In this document: one piece after another, positions 45,596 to 54,208 of the stretch
Position numbering within the stretch: the first letter of the stretch is position 1
How the letters are laid out: every line of letters starts with the position of its first letter
Source of the DNA: Flavonifractor sp. An82
GTDB taxonomy: Bacteria > Bacillota > Clostridia > Oscillospirales > Oscillospiraceae
Assembly: GCF_002159265.1 (NCBI RefSeq)
Contig: NZ_NFHG01000001.1
Coordinates: 248,001-312,000 of the forward strand
Length of the DNA stretch: 64,000 nucleotides
Direction of reading: 5' to 3'
Translations under genes and position numbers: made by a program
Notes under the pieces: model-generated
Databases searched by the model: none
Told to the model about the DNA's origin: nothing
Seen by the model: only the letters and a program-made list of their open reading frames with translations

Positions 45596-47914
45596 TTACA
45601 GCGACCACTTGCCGGCCTCGGCCCTTTGAGTTACAAAGTTCCGGTAGATGCCCTCCTGGCCGATCAGCTCCCCGTGGGTGCCTCGCTGGACGATGCGGCC
45701 CTGATCCAGCACCAGGATCTGGTCGGCGCTGCGGACGGTTTTCAGCCGGTGGGCGATCATCAGCACGGTCTTCTCCCGGGTCAAAGCCTCCATGGCCTTT
45801 TGAAGCTGGTCCTCGTTCTCCGGGTCCACGTTGGCGGTGGCCTCGTCGAAGATGACGATGGGAGCATCCTTCAGCAGACACCGGGCAATGGAGATCCGCT
45901 GCTTCTCACCACCAGACAGGGTAGCCCCGCTCTCACCGATGACCGTGTCATACCCTTCCGGCAGGGCGGAGATGAAGTCATGGCAGCAGGCCTTCTTTGC
46001 CGCATCCATCACCTGCTCGTGGGTAGCGTTGGGACAGCCGAACTTGATGTTATTCTCAATGGTGTCGTGGAAGAGATACACGCGCTGGAACACCATGCTC
46101 ACCTGATCCATCAGGGATTCTAACGTGTATTCCCGCACATCCCGGCCGCCGATGGCGACCCGGCCGCCCTCCACGTCCCAGAACCGGGCGATCAGGTTGC
46201 AGAGGGTGGTCTTGCCGGAGCCAGAGGGACCCACGATGGCGGTGGTGGTCCTGTCCGGGATGGTGAGGGACACATCCTTCAGAATGGGCCGGCTGCCGTA
46301 GGAGAAGTCCACATGGTCGAACACGATGTCGTGGGAGTCCGGATGGAGCGCCGCACCGTCCTGGTCCATCTCAGGGATGCCGTCCACCTGGTTGGCGTGG
46401 TCGATGGAGCTGCCCACCAGGCGCAGGGCGGACACGCCGCTGCCCGCGGACTGGATCTGGGAGAAGATCAAGAAGGAAATGATCACGGACATCAGGGCAT
46501 TGGCCAGTGTCAGACCGCCGCTCAGATACAGCCACACAGCGGCCACCAGGATCACCACGCTGAACAGGTGGAGGGCCATTTCCTGAGCCCAGATGTAGGG
46601 AGTGAACAGTTTTTCCACCGCCAGATTGTTGCTGCGGCTGTTCTCCAGGGCCTGACGAACCCGTTTGTCTCCCTTGCCGGTGAGGTTGAAGGATTTGATG
46701 ACACTCATGCCCTGGAGCTGCTCCAGCACCGCCTCCACCAGCCGGGCCTCGTCCCGCTGGCGCTTGGGGGCGATTTTAGCGGACTGTTTCTCCATGCGGG
46801 AGAGGAGCAGCAGGTACAGCGCCATTCCAGCCAAGGCCAGCAGGCCAATGCGCCAGTCCCAGAACAGGACACACAGCAGCATGACGGCGGAATTGATGAG
46901 CCCGCCCAGGATCGTGACCAACACCATGGCCCCGGCGCTCTCCACCTCGTCCAGGATGGTAGTGGCGATGCCGGTGAGTTCCCCTACAATAGTTCCCACC
47001 TTGGCCAGACTGTCCACAAAGTCCATGGCGGCCAGCAGCGGCCCGGCGATGCCCAAGGACAGCACAATGGTGGTAATGAAGGTATCCACCGGAAGACTCC
47101 CGCCGGCGTACAAGAGCCAGCCTGCCGGCAGAATGGTGATCATGGTGGTGGGGGAGATGGCCTTGGACAGGGAAATGGGCATTTGGCAGCTTTTCATCCA
47201 GTGGTAGAAGTAGGAGGCGTTGGCCTTCACGCTGTCGGAAAACCGGGCGTAGGACTGCTTTCCCTGGTTGAAGGCCTTGATGACCTCGATGCCGCCGATG
47301 TACTCCACGATGGCGCTGTTCATAGCCTGGGTGGTTCGGACGGAACCCTCATACTGCTTGCCGTAGCCCGCCATCACCGCCATCATGAAGGCCATGCCTA
47401 CCGGGATGGACACCAAACTCAGCAGGGCCATCCGCCAGTCCAGCACAAACAGGTAGACGAGAATGCAAACCGGCCCCAGCACGTTTGCGGTCATCTCCGG
47501 CAGCAGGTGGGCCAGGGGCCGCTCCATGCTCTCCACCTGGTCTACGATCACCTGTTTCATCTGGCCGCTGGAGGTGTCCAGGATGGTGCCCAGAGGCATC
47601 CTGGGGAGTTTCTCCAAAATCTTCTCCCGGATGGATTTCAAGATAGAGAAGGTGGCCTTGTGGGAAATGGACAGGGCCAGGGAGTAAAGGCTGGCCCGCA
47701 GCAGAAACCCCGCCAGGGCCACGGCGCACCAGGTCAGGTAGAACGAGAATTCCTGGTTTCCGGACAACAGGCCGAGGATGATCTGAGCTGCGGCAAAGTA
47801 GGGGGCCATGCCGCACAGCACCCCCACCACGGCGGACAGGATGGCCTGGATCAGGCTGCCGTGCTGTGCCTCACCCAGTTCCCATAGCCGGAGCATGGGA
47901 TTTTGTTGCTTCAT
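45596..47914 (-). CDS. Chimeric ABC exporter made from two half-transporters
   Basis: 772 residues, about 190 more than a normal half-transporter. Residues 1 to about 312 are the membrane part of one exporter (to SLAKVGTIV). From about 313 (GELTGIATTILDEVESAGAM) a second membrane domain begins in its middle, followed by a complete nucleotide-binding domain (GPSGSGKTT, LSGGEKQRI, IVIFDEATAN, IAHRL). So the first protein lost its ATPase and the second its N-terminal helices, and the frame is kept. The start has AAGGAGG. The intact equivalent is the pair at 48773-52269. A single ATPase with about nine helices is unlikely to be a normal exporter. Confidence 0.8.
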   Translation of the reverse strand: MKQQNPMLRLWELGEAQHGSLIQAILSAVVGVLCGMAPYFAAAQIILGLLSGNQEFSFYLTWCAVALAGFLLRASLYSLALSISHKATFSILKSIREKILEKLPRMPLGTILDTSSGQMKQVIVDQVESMERPLAHLLPEMTANVLGPVCILVYLFVLDWRMALLSLVSIPVGMAFMMAVMAGYGKQYEGSVRTTQAMNSAIVEYIGGIEVIKAFNQGKQSYARFSDSVKANASYFYHWMKSCQMPISLSKAISPTTMITILPAGWLLYAGGSLPVDTFITTIVLSLGIAGPLLAAMDFVDSLAKVGTIVGELTGIATTILDEVESAGAMVLVTILGGLINSAVMLLCVLFWDWRIGLLALAGMALYLLLLSRMEKQSAKIAPKRQRDEARLVEAVLEQLQGMSVIKSFNLTGKGDKRVRQALENSRSNNLAVEKLFTPYIWAQEMALHLFSVVILVAAVWLYLSGGLTLANALMSVIISFLIFSQIQSAGSGVSALRLVGSSIDHANQVDGIPEMDQDGAALHPDSHDIVFDHVDFSYGSRPILKDVSLTIPDRTTTAIVGPSGSGKTTLCNLIARFWDVEGGRVAIGGRDVREYTLESLMDQVSMVFQRVYLFHDTIENNIKFGCPNATHEQVMDAAKKACCHDFISALPEGYDTVIGESGATLSGGEKQRISIARCLLKDAPIVIFDEATANVDPENEDQLQKAMEALTREKTVLMIAHRLKTVRSADQILVLDQGRIVQRGTHGELIGQEGIYRNFVTQRAEAGKWSL

Positions 47915-47933
47915 CGTGAATTCCTCCTTAATG

Positions 47934-47949
47934 GTTAGTGATTGCTAAC
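47934..47949. promoter_or_regulatory. Palindrome upstream of the chimeric ABC gene
   Basis: GTTAGTGATTGCTAAC, of form RTTAG-N6-CTAAC, between the TetR gene and the ABC start, about 20 bases before the ABC start. One of five related sites. Confidence 0.65.
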
Positions 47950-47998
47950 TTTCTGTGAAATCAAAAGGCTGTACCCAGCAGGGGACAGCCTGCTTGAT

Positions 47999-48622
47999 TC
48001 AAGGCTGGGGATCGAACACCGTGCTGAAGCCCGCCATGTGGTAGTCGTTGAGCATCTTCACATAGCGGCGAGCTGCGGCGCGGTCCATGTTGTGGCGTAC
48101 TACCTCAAACATCCCGTTGAAATAGGCGGTGACGATGATGTGGATGAACTCCTCCGTCACTTGGCCGGACTTCACGCTCTCGCAGCCGATGATCTCCATG
48201 TACTGGTAGGTGTACTCCACCTCAATGTCCACCAACTCGTCCAGAAAACAGGAAAATCGGGTGCCGTGTGCGCCATCCAGCAGGAGGCGGAACACGTCGA
48301 AGTGGTTGTAGATGTAGTCCAGCAGGTCCAGCTGATGGCGGGCGGTGTACTGCCCCATCTCCGCTTTCTGCGTCTCGCCATCCAGCTGGTGGAAGCTCTC
48401 CTGGATCTCCCGGAACATGGCCTTGAACTGATCCACCACCGGTTCTACAATCGCCCGAAACAGGCCCTCCTTGTCCCCGAAACGGGTGTAGATGGAGCAA
48501 GTGCTGGTGCCCGCCTCCTGGGCGATAGCCCGCAGGGAGGCGTCCAGAAAGCCTTTGGACAAAAACTCGTCCTTGGCGCACTCCAGCACCCGGTCATAGA
48601 CGCCGGGCTTCTGCTTTGCCAT
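47999..48622 (-). CDS. TetR-family regulator
   Basis: 207 residues from the ATG at 48622 (GAAGGTGAAGG upstream). An HTH of the TetR kind (LRAIAQEAGTSTCSIYTRFG) lies at residues 26-46, followed by a helical ligand domain with RLLLDGAHGTRFSCFLDEL. It lies directly upstream of the ABC gene and its own promoter region has a dyad (48662-48674). It probably controls the exporter. Confidence 0.85.
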   Translation of the reverse strand: MAKQKPGVYDRVLECAKDEFLSKGFLDASLRAIAQEAGTSTCSIYTRFGDKEGLFRAIVEPVVDQFKAMFREIQESFHQLDGETQKAEMGQYTARHQLDLLDYIYNHFDVFRLLLDGAHGTRFSCFLDELVDIEVEYTYQYMEIIGCESVKSGQVTEEFIHIIVTAYFNGMFEVVRHNMDRAAARRYVKMLNDYHMAGFSTVFDPQP

Positions 48623-48661
48623 ACCTTCACCTTCTTTGCAGCACATTCAAAACGCTGTTTT

Positions 48662-48674
48662 ATAACGATGTTAT
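48662..48674. promoter_or_regulatory. Dyad in the TetR promoter region
   Basis: ATAACGATGTTAT, a 5-bp inverted repeat with 3-base centre, 40 bases before the TetR start. A likely autoregulatory operator; unlike the RTTAG palindromes. Confidence 0.5.
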
Positions 48675-48720
48675 GAATATAGCACACTGTATTCTCATTG
48701 TCAAGTCCTGTGCAGAAAAA

Positions 48721-48751
48721 GGGACGCAGTGCCGGAAAGGCCCTGCGTCCC
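48721..48751 (-). terminator. Terminator of the intact ABC pair
   Basis: GGGACGCAG pairs with CTGCGTCCC; on the minus strand it is followed by TTTTT. It lies 22 bases beyond the second half-transporter gene. Confidence 0.75.
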
Positions 48752-48772
48752 AAACCTATGATGGATTTTCTG

Positions 48773-50524
48773 CTATGCACCGGCTTTGCGGTTCCACCCG
48801 CGGCTCTGCTGCCGCACGGTGATGAAGTTTTGATAGATCCCAGGCTCCTCCATCAGCGACTGATGGGTGCCCCGCTGAGCGATCTCCCCATTGGATACGA
48901 CGAGGATCTGATCCGCGCCCCGGATGGTGTTCAGCCGGTGGGCGATGACCAGCAGGGTCTTGCCCTTCACCAGCTCTGAGATGGCCTGCTGGATGTAGCT
49001 CTCATTGTCTGCGTCCACGCTGGCGGTGGCCTCGTCCAGAATGACGATGGGGGCGTCCTTCAGGATGCAGCGGGCAATGGAGATCCGCTGCCGCTCCCCA
49101 CCGGAGAGGCTCTCGCCCCCTTCACCGATCACCGTGTCAAACCCATCGGGCAGAGCCATCACAAAGTCGTAGCACCGGGCCTTGCGGGCCGCCTCCAGCA
49201 CTTCCTCCCGAGTGGCGTCTGGTCGGCCCATGGCGATGTTGTTGTAGATGGTATCCTGGAAGAGATAAACCCGCTGGAACACCATACTGATGTGGTCCAT
49301 CAGGTCGGCCAGTTTCACCTCCCGAACGTCCTTTCCTCGAACCAGTACCCGGCCGCCTTTCACATCCCAGAAACGGGTGAGCAGGTTGGCGATGGTGGAT
49401 TTGCCCCCGCCGGAGGGTCCTACCAGGGCCAGCATCTGGTTCCGGGGCAGGGAGAAGGAGATGTCATGGAGTACCTCTTTCTCCCCATAGGCAAAGCGCA
49501 CACGCTGGAACTCCACCTCTGGAGCCTCGCTGGCCTCCGGGATGGAGTCCCGGCCGTCATCCGGCAGCTCCGGCTCGTGAAAGACCGCCTCGATCCGGTC
49601 CATGCAGCTGTTCATGACGGTCAGCCGGGTGGCCTGGGTATACAGGGCCTTGATGGGGCCGAACAGGTCAAAGACAAAGAGCATGATGCCCACCAGATAG
49701 GGGACGCTCATGAGCCCGGCGCTCTCCAGCGCCAGGGCAATGGCCGTGATAGCCGCAGCCCCCAGGCCGTAGGCAAGGTTCAGCCGCAGCTGCCAGGGGG
49801 AGTGGTCCTCCTCAAACTGAAGACTGGTGTCGCAGCTCCTTTGGAAGTTATCGGTCAGTTCCCGGGACTTCTCTCCCAGCAGATTGTAGGTCTTGATGAT
49901 CCCGATGCCTTCCACGAAGTCCAGCACCGCCTCGGTGAGATTCTCGTTCTGCTCCTGCCGCGCCACGGAGTCCTGGAGGGCCTCACGCTTCATGCCCCGG
50001 GCAATGAGCAGCACGATGCCGATGATCGCAAGGGCTGCCAGACCGATCCAGAGGTCAAAGCAGAGCAGGAATACCACCAGGATGGCTTGAGCGAAAATAT
50101 AGCTCATCATGTCCGCCAGTACGGTCATGCAGTTTTCCTCAATGAACACCATGTCGGAGGAAAGGACGGAGCTGATCTTGCCGATGTTGCCCTCGGTGAA
50201 GTAGCCCATGGGCATCCGCCGCAAGTGGGCGCCCAGATCCATCCGCATGTCCGAAAATACCAGGAAACCCGCCGCGGACTGGAGCCGGTCGGCGATGTGG
50301 TGAAAGAGGACCTGAAGCAAGACGCAGACCACCAGGGCGATGCCGTACCAGAGGCAGTCGCCGGCGGTGATGGTCCCCTCGTAAAAGCTGGAGAGCACCA
50401 GGAACGCCAGCATGATCGGCGCCTTGGCCAGCAGGGATTTCAGGAACGAAAAGACAAAGGCGATTTGGATCCGCCGCTTATACCGGCCGGAGACCGCCAG
50501 AATCCGTTTCATCAGTTGGATCAT
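48773..50524 (-). CDS. ABC exporter-fold half-transporter, second of the pair
   Basis: 583 residues from the ATG at 50524 (GAGAGGAGG upstream), which overlaps the stop of the first half by four bases. Six membrane helices, then the nucleotide-binding domain: Walker A GPSGGGKST, signature LSGGERQRI, Walker B IVILDEATAS, switch IAHRLN. The pair probably forms a heterodimer. Such TetR-linked pairs in Firmicutes include exporters and siderophore-type (YbtPQ/IrtAB-like) carriers. Which one cannot be told here. Confidence 0.85.
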   Translation of the reverse strand: MIQLMKRILAVSGRYKRRIQIAFVFSFLKSLLAKAPIMLAFLVLSSFYEGTITAGDCLWYGIALVVCVLLQVLFHHIADRLQSAAGFLVFSDMRMDLGAHLRRMPMGYFTEGNIGKISSVLSSDMVFIEENCMTVLADMMSYIFAQAILVVFLLCFDLWIGLAALAIIGIVLLIARGMKREALQDSVARQEQNENLTEAVLDFVEGIGIIKTYNLLGEKSRELTDNFQRSCDTSLQFEEDHSPWQLRLNLAYGLGAAAITAIALALESAGLMSVPYLVGIMLFVFDLFGPIKALYTQATRLTVMNSCMDRIEAVFHEPELPDDGRDSIPEASEAPEVEFQRVRFAYGEKEVLHDISFSLPRNQMLALVGPSGGGKSTIANLLTRFWDVKGGRVLVRGKDVREVKLADLMDHISMVFQRVYLFQDTIYNNIAMGRPDATREEVLEAARKARCYDFVMALPDGFDTVIGEGGESLSGGERQRISIARCILKDAPIVILDEATASVDADNESYIQQAISELVKGKTLLVIAHRLNTIRGADQILVVSNGEIAQRGTHQSLMEEPGIYQNFITVRQQSRGWNRKAGA

Positions 50525-52269
50525 TGTGCCGCGCCTCCTCTCTGATTCACGCCCCATTGGGCGCTGTCCTCCGCAGCCTGCCAGAGCTTTTGATACGCCG
50601 GGCAGCGGCCCAGCAGCTCCTCGTGGGTGCCCACATCGGCCACAGTGCCCTGCTCCAGCACGCAGATTTGATCCGCATTCACGATGGAGTGGAGCCGGTG
50701 GGCGATGACGAGGACTGTCTTACCCCGGATCACTTCGGCAATGGCCTCGTTCATCTTCTCCTCATTCTCCGGATCCATGAAGGCGGTGGCCTCGTCCAGC
50801 ACCACGATAGGGGCGTTTTTCAAGATCGCCCGGGCCAGAGAGATGCGCTGCCGCTCCCCGCCGGAAAGCATTTTGCCCCCGTCCCCGGCCATGGTGTGGA
50901 TGCCATTCTCCAGCCGGGCGAGGAACTCCCCGCACTGGGCCTTCTCCGCCGCGGCCAGCACTTCCTGGTCCGTGGCCTCCGGGCGGCCTAGGCGGATGTT
51001 CTCCAGCAGGCTCATGTTGAACAGGAACTGCTCCTGGGCCACATAGGAGATCTGGTCGTTGAGGGCCTCCACGCTCATCTCCCGGATGTCCTGGCCGCCC
51101 GCGCGGATGCTCCCGCCGGTCACATCGTAGTAGTGGACCAGGAGCTTGGCCAGGGTGGACTTGCCGCTGCCCGACTCCCCCACCAGGGCGGTGAGGCTCC
51201 CCTCCGGCGCGGTGAGGGAGACACCGTGGAGCACCTCGTCCTCCTGATAGGCAAAGCGGACATCCTCAAAGGAAACGGAGTGATCCTCACCAGAGAAGCC
51301 TGCCTCTGTCTGCTCCAGAGCCGGCGCGCCCATCAGCTGCTCCAGCGCGGTGATCTTGTAGTTGATCTGGGGCAGGGTGGACATAAACCCCAGCGCCCGC
51401 AGCAGGGGCGCACCCACGCCGAAGGACATGCACAGCACCAGGGCGAAGTCCGGCAGGGTGGAGTATCCTACCAAAACCAGGTACGCCCCGATGGGCAGGG
51501 TGAACAGGGCCACACAGGGCAGGATGCTGTTGTAGAGGGCCATCCAGGGCCAGCAGACCTTATACCAGGCCAGGGTGAAGTCCCGGTAGCCCCGCACATC
51601 CTGCTCGAAGCGCTGGTAGGACTCCCCATCCCGGTTGAAGACCTTCACCACCTCCATGCCGTTGATGTACTCCACGATGGTGCTGTTCATCTTCTGGGCG
51701 GAGGCATAGTAGGCTCCCATCTTGCTGGTGCCGGCGCGGTACATGGCCATCATAGCCACCAGACCCAACGGCAGAGCACATAGAGAGAGCAGTGCCAGCT
51801 TCCAGTCCACGAAAAACATGGCGAGAAAGACGAAGGCAGGCACCGCCAGATTGGCCAGCCCCTCCGGCAGGGCATGGGCCAGCAGCAGCTCGATGGAGTC
51901 GATGTCGTCAATGAACATCTTCTTCAGGGCGCCCACGCCCTTCTCCTGGATCACGCCCAGGGGCTGCCGCTCCAGCTTTCCCTGGAGGGAAGCCCGCAGG
52001 TTTTTCAGGGTGTTGTAGGCCGCCCGGTGGGAGAGGGACAGGCCCTTTACATATAGGACAGCGTATAGAACCCCGCAGACGGCGATGGCTGCCACCCGCC
52101 ACGCCGCGTATCCAAGCTCCAGCGATTCCCCCAGCAGCAGGGGCCGGATCAGTTGGTAGATGAACAAGAAGGGGAGCACATTCATGACGATGCCGATGAG
52201 CATCACCGCCATAGAGAGATAGGTGGTCTTCCGATACTCGCCCGCATACTCCAAAACTTTTTGAAACAC
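50521..52269 (-). CDS. ABC exporter-fold half-transporter, first of the pair
   Basis: 582 residues from a GTG with AAAGGAGG 8 bases upstream. Six helices and a full nucleotide-binding domain: Walker A GESGSGKST, Q-loop SYVAQEQFLF, signature LSGGERQRI, Walker B IVVLDEATAF, switch IAHRLH. Homologous to the membrane part of the chimera at 45596-47914. Confidence 0.87.
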   Translation of the reverse strand: MFQKVLEYAGEYRKTTYLSMAVMLIGIVMNVLPFLFIYQLIRPLLLGESLELGYAAWRVAAIAVCGVLYAVLYVKGLSLSHRAAYNTLKNLRASLQGKLERQPLGVIQEKGVGALKKMFIDDIDSIELLLAHALPEGLANLAVPAFVFLAMFFVDWKLALLSLCALPLGLVAMMAMYRAGTSKMGAYYASAQKMNSTIVEYINGMEVVKVFNRDGESYQRFEQDVRGYRDFTLAWYKVCWPWMALYNSILPCVALFTLPIGAYLVLVGYSTLPDFALVLCMSFGVGAPLLRALGFMSTLPQINYKITALEQLMGAPALEQTEAGFSGEDHSVSFEDVRFAYQEDEVLHGVSLTAPEGSLTALVGESGSGKSTLAKLLVHYYDVTGGSIRAGGQDIREMSVEALNDQISYVAQEQFLFNMSLLENIRLGRPEATDQEVLAAAEKAQCGEFLARLENGIHTMAGDGGKMLSGGERQRISLARAILKNAPIVVLDEATAFMDPENEEKMNEAIAEVIRGKTVLVIAHRLHSIVNADQICVLEQGTVADVGTHEELLGRCPAYQKLWQAAEDSAQWGVNQRGGAAQ

Positions 52270-52291
52270 AGTCGAACCTCCTTTTTTTGAG

Positions 52292-52307
52292 ATTAGTTAT
52301 CGCTAAC
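52292..52307. promoter_or_regulatory. Palindrome upstream of the intact ABC pair
   Basis: ATTAGTTATCGCTAAC (RTTAG-N6-CTAAC), lying between the TetR terminator and the ABC ribosome site, as at the chimera. Confidence 0.65.
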
Positions 52308-52324
52308 TCTTGGCCGGTGAAAAA

Positions 52325-52341
52325 CCTCTCCGCTGGAGAGG
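52325..52341 (-). terminator. Terminator of the second TetR gene
   Basis: CCTCTCC and GGAGAGG form a perfect 7-bp stem with loop, followed by TTTTT on the minus strand, between the TetR gene and the ABC operon. Confidence 0.75.
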
Positions 52342-52347
52342 CTTTCC

Positions 52348-52965
52348 CTATTTCTGAAAATGCAGCGCTCCATGCCAGTTGAACAGGCCGCAGACGATCC
52401 GGCAGTGGGCCTCGATCTGCTCCCAGGTAAAGTGGTGGATGAAGGGTTCGTAGATCGTGGTCCAGAAGGCGGACAGCAGGATGTGCAGTTCTGCCGGCTC
52501 CACATCGTTCCGGCACAGGCCCCGCCGCTGGGCCTCCGCCAGATAGGCGCTGGTGGCCTTCGTCAGAAGCTCCACCCAGTCGTGGGGGAAGTTGGCGTAC
52601 CGGGTCCCCTGGGAGCAGGAGAGCAGCAGATAGAAGTCGTCCCGCCGGTCGTAGAGGAAACGGAACCACCACATCATGTCCGCCCCATCCATGTCCCACG
52701 CCTTGATCAGTTCCTGATCGGACATGACCGCGGGGTCCTTATCCCCCCGGGCATGGGCCACTTCGTACAGGTCCGACACCGTTTGTTCCACCACGGCGGA
52801 AAACAGGTCCTCTTTCCCCTTGTACCGTTTATACAGCGCCCCGGTGGTGACGCCGGCTCCCTCGCAGATGGTTTTGAGAGACGCTTTTTCAAAGCCGCTT
52901 GCCAGGAACTCTGCTCGGGCGCTCTCCAGGATCCGGGGATCAATGGAGCGGTCCGCCACTGCCAT
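52348..52965 (-). CDS. TetR-family regulator
   Basis: 205 residues, GAGGAGG upstream. TetR helix-turn-helix (LKTICEGAGVTTGALYKRYK) at residues 29-48 and a helical ligand domain (FYLLLSCSQGTRYANFPHDW). It controls the adjacent ABC pair by position. The promoter region contains a nested dyad at 52984-53013. Confidence 0.86.
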   Translation of the reverse strand: MAVADRSIDPRILESARAEFLASGFEKASLKTICEGAGVTTGALYKRYKGKEDLFSAVVEQTVSDLYEVAHARGDKDPAVMSDQELIKAWDMDGADMMWWFRFLYDRRDDFYLLLSCSQGTRYANFPHDWVELLTKATSAYLAEAQRRGLCRNDVEPAELHILLSAFWTTIYEPFIHHFTWEQIEAHCRIVCGLFNWHGALHFQK

Positions 52966-52983
52966 ACAATCGCCTCCTCAATA

Positions 52984-53013
52984 GATAATTTGATTACCGA
53001 TAATCTGATTATC
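52984..53013. promoter_or_regulatory. Nested dyad operator for the TetR gene
   Basis: Inner GATTACCGATAATC (52992-53005) and an outer GATAAT/ATTATC pair (52984-52989, 53008-53013) share a centre at 52998.5. It is 20 to 45 bases upstream of the TetR start, the usual place for autoregulation. Confidence 0.6.
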
Positions 53014-53111
53014 AATATAGCATGGAGGGTGGAACCTGTCAAGGGGAAACTGCGGAAAGAGCTGTTTCCATTTTTCCGCGTTTCTGGTATGATAGCCCCG
53101 AGGTGATGCTT

Positions 53112-53399
53112 ATGCAGCTAAACTTTGAGGGGATCGCCGTCGGTGCGGCGTCCCTGCTGATTATCGGTGCATTCCATCCGCTGGTAATCTGGTGCGAATA
53201 CCACTTCACCCAGCGGGTCTGGCCGGTTTTTCTGATTGCGGGTCTGCTCTTTCTCTGTGGGGCCTTGTTCGTTCAGGGACTGATCTCCATTGTTTTGGGG
53301 CTTTTGGGGGCAGGCTGCCTGTGGAGCATCCGGGAGCTGAAGGAACAGGCCCATCGCGTAGAGCGTGGATGGTTTCCCAAAAATCCTAAAAGAAAATAA
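53112..53399 (+). CDS. DUF4491-family small membrane protein
   Basis: 95 residues from the ATG with GAGGTG 6 bases upstream. Three hydrophobic segments and the family's closing motif (CLWSIRELKEQAHRVERGWF, PKNPKRK). The family is widespread in gut Firmicutes and Bacteroidetes and has no known function. A strong terminator follows. Confidence 0.8.
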   Translation: MQLNFEGIAVGAASLLIIGAFHPLVIWCEYHFTQRVWPVFLIAGLLFLCGALFVQGLISIVLGLLGAGCLWSIRELKEQAHRVERGWFPKNPKRK

Positions 53400-53443
53400 C
53401 CGACTGCCGCAGGAAGGATTTTCCGTCCTGCGGCAGTCGGTTT
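53400..53443 (+). terminator. Rho-independent terminator
   Basis: CCGACTGCCGCAGGA pairs with TCCTGCGGCAGTCGG, then TTTC. It lies just after the DUF4491 gene. Confidence 0.85.
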
Positions 53444-53444
53444 C

Positions 53445-53498
53445 TTGACAGCGGGGGTACAATTTTATATAATTGCGCTATGGTTAGCGGTAACTAAC
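53445..53498 (+). promoter_or_regulatory. Promoter with palindromic operator for the Cys/His peptide gene
   Basis: TTGACA (53445-53450), 17-base spacer, TATAAT (53468-53473). The palindrome GTTAGCGGTAACTAAC (53483-53498) starts about three bases after the predicted start site. A repressor bound there would block RNA polymerase. Confidence 0.75.
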
Positions 53499-53549
53499 TA
53501 AAAGCAAATACAATGCTTACCAATAAAAAGTTCCGAAGGAGTCATTGCT

Positions 53550-53732
53550 ATGATGGATCACTTGAATCAGATGGATACCCAAGAGCATGTTGTCAAGGTC
53601 GATCTTCTGCACCTGAACCCTGCCGACCCGGATGGAGGCTGCTGCTGTCATCACGAAGGGCACCCTTGCTGTGGGCGGCACCGCCATGGGCAGGAGAACC
53701 AACCTATCGCGGAAGAGCGAGAAAAAGTGTGA
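53550..53732 (+). CDS. Cys/His-rich 60-residue peptide, likely metal-binding
   Basis: AAGGAGTC precedes the ATG pair at 53550/53553. The core is DGGCCCHHEGHPCCGRHRHG: five Cys and five His in twenty residues. The N-terminal part is acidic and the C-terminus charged. It has no signal peptide. The composition suits metal binding (chaperone, storage or sensor). It is the first gene behind a consensus promoter and operator. I know no family of this kind. Confidence 0.65.
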   Translation: MMDHLNQMDTQEHVVKVDLLHLNPADPDGGCCCHHEGHPCCGRHRHGQENQPIAEEREKV

Positions 53733-53761
53733 TTGCATAATTTAGTACAGGGGAGATTGGC

Positions 53762-54139
53762 ATGAAAAAATCGTTGTTGGCTGCAGTTTTTGCAGTTTTG
53801 ATCCTTTCCTTAGCGGGCTGCTTACCGCAGCAGGACTCTTCCGCTACATCAGATGCAGGGTTTCAGACTGCATTTGACAACAGTGTTGCCGCCAGTGATT
53901 TCACGGATGAATTATTGGAGGATATGCTGGGGCAAAAGGGGATCAACAACTATGAGATCGAATTGACCTCCGGCGGCTTCATTACGGATGATCCTGTCAC
54001 TTATCTTGTTGGCTATCGGTATCGCTGTAATGACGAAATTGAGGTCTATGGATATAAGCTGAGGCAGACAGAAGATGGATTTACCGTACTGGATGAGGGC
54101 CCCGAAGTGGGGGCATTTATTGTTGGGAATGGTGACTGA
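53762..54139 (+). CDS. Small secreted lipoprotein
   Basis: 125 residues, GGGGAGA upstream. Lipoprotein signal with lipobox LAGC at about residue 19, then an acidic beta-rich domain (YEIELTSGGFITDDPVTYLV). A membrane-tethered outer-surface protein. Follows the Cys/His peptide by 29 bases. Confidence 0.7.
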   Translation: MKKSLLAAVFAVLILSLAGCLPQQDSSATSDAGFQTAFDNSVAASDFTDELLEDMLGQKGINNYEIELTSGGFITDDPVTYLVGYRYRCNDEIEVYGYKLRQTEDGFTVLDEGPEVGAFIVGNGD

Positions 54140-54208
54140 GCGATTTGTGAAATGAGATCAGATTATCGGAAATGGATACTGAAGATGAATCCAGAAGGGG
54201 AGATGACC

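Noticed and set aside
46313-47887. 524-codon plus-strand frame opposite the chimeric ABC gene
   Set aside because: Reverse shadow of a recognised ABC transporter; composition (His, Gly, Gln-rich) is typical of antisense frames.
49292-50545. 417-codon plus-strand frame opposite the ABC pair
   Set aside because: Shadow frame; no start signal and no motif.
52984-53013. Nested dyad as a sixth member of the RTTAG-N6-CTAAC set
   Set aside because: Half-sites are GATTA/TAATC and GATAAT/ATTATC with different spacing; it looks like the TetR autoregulatory site.
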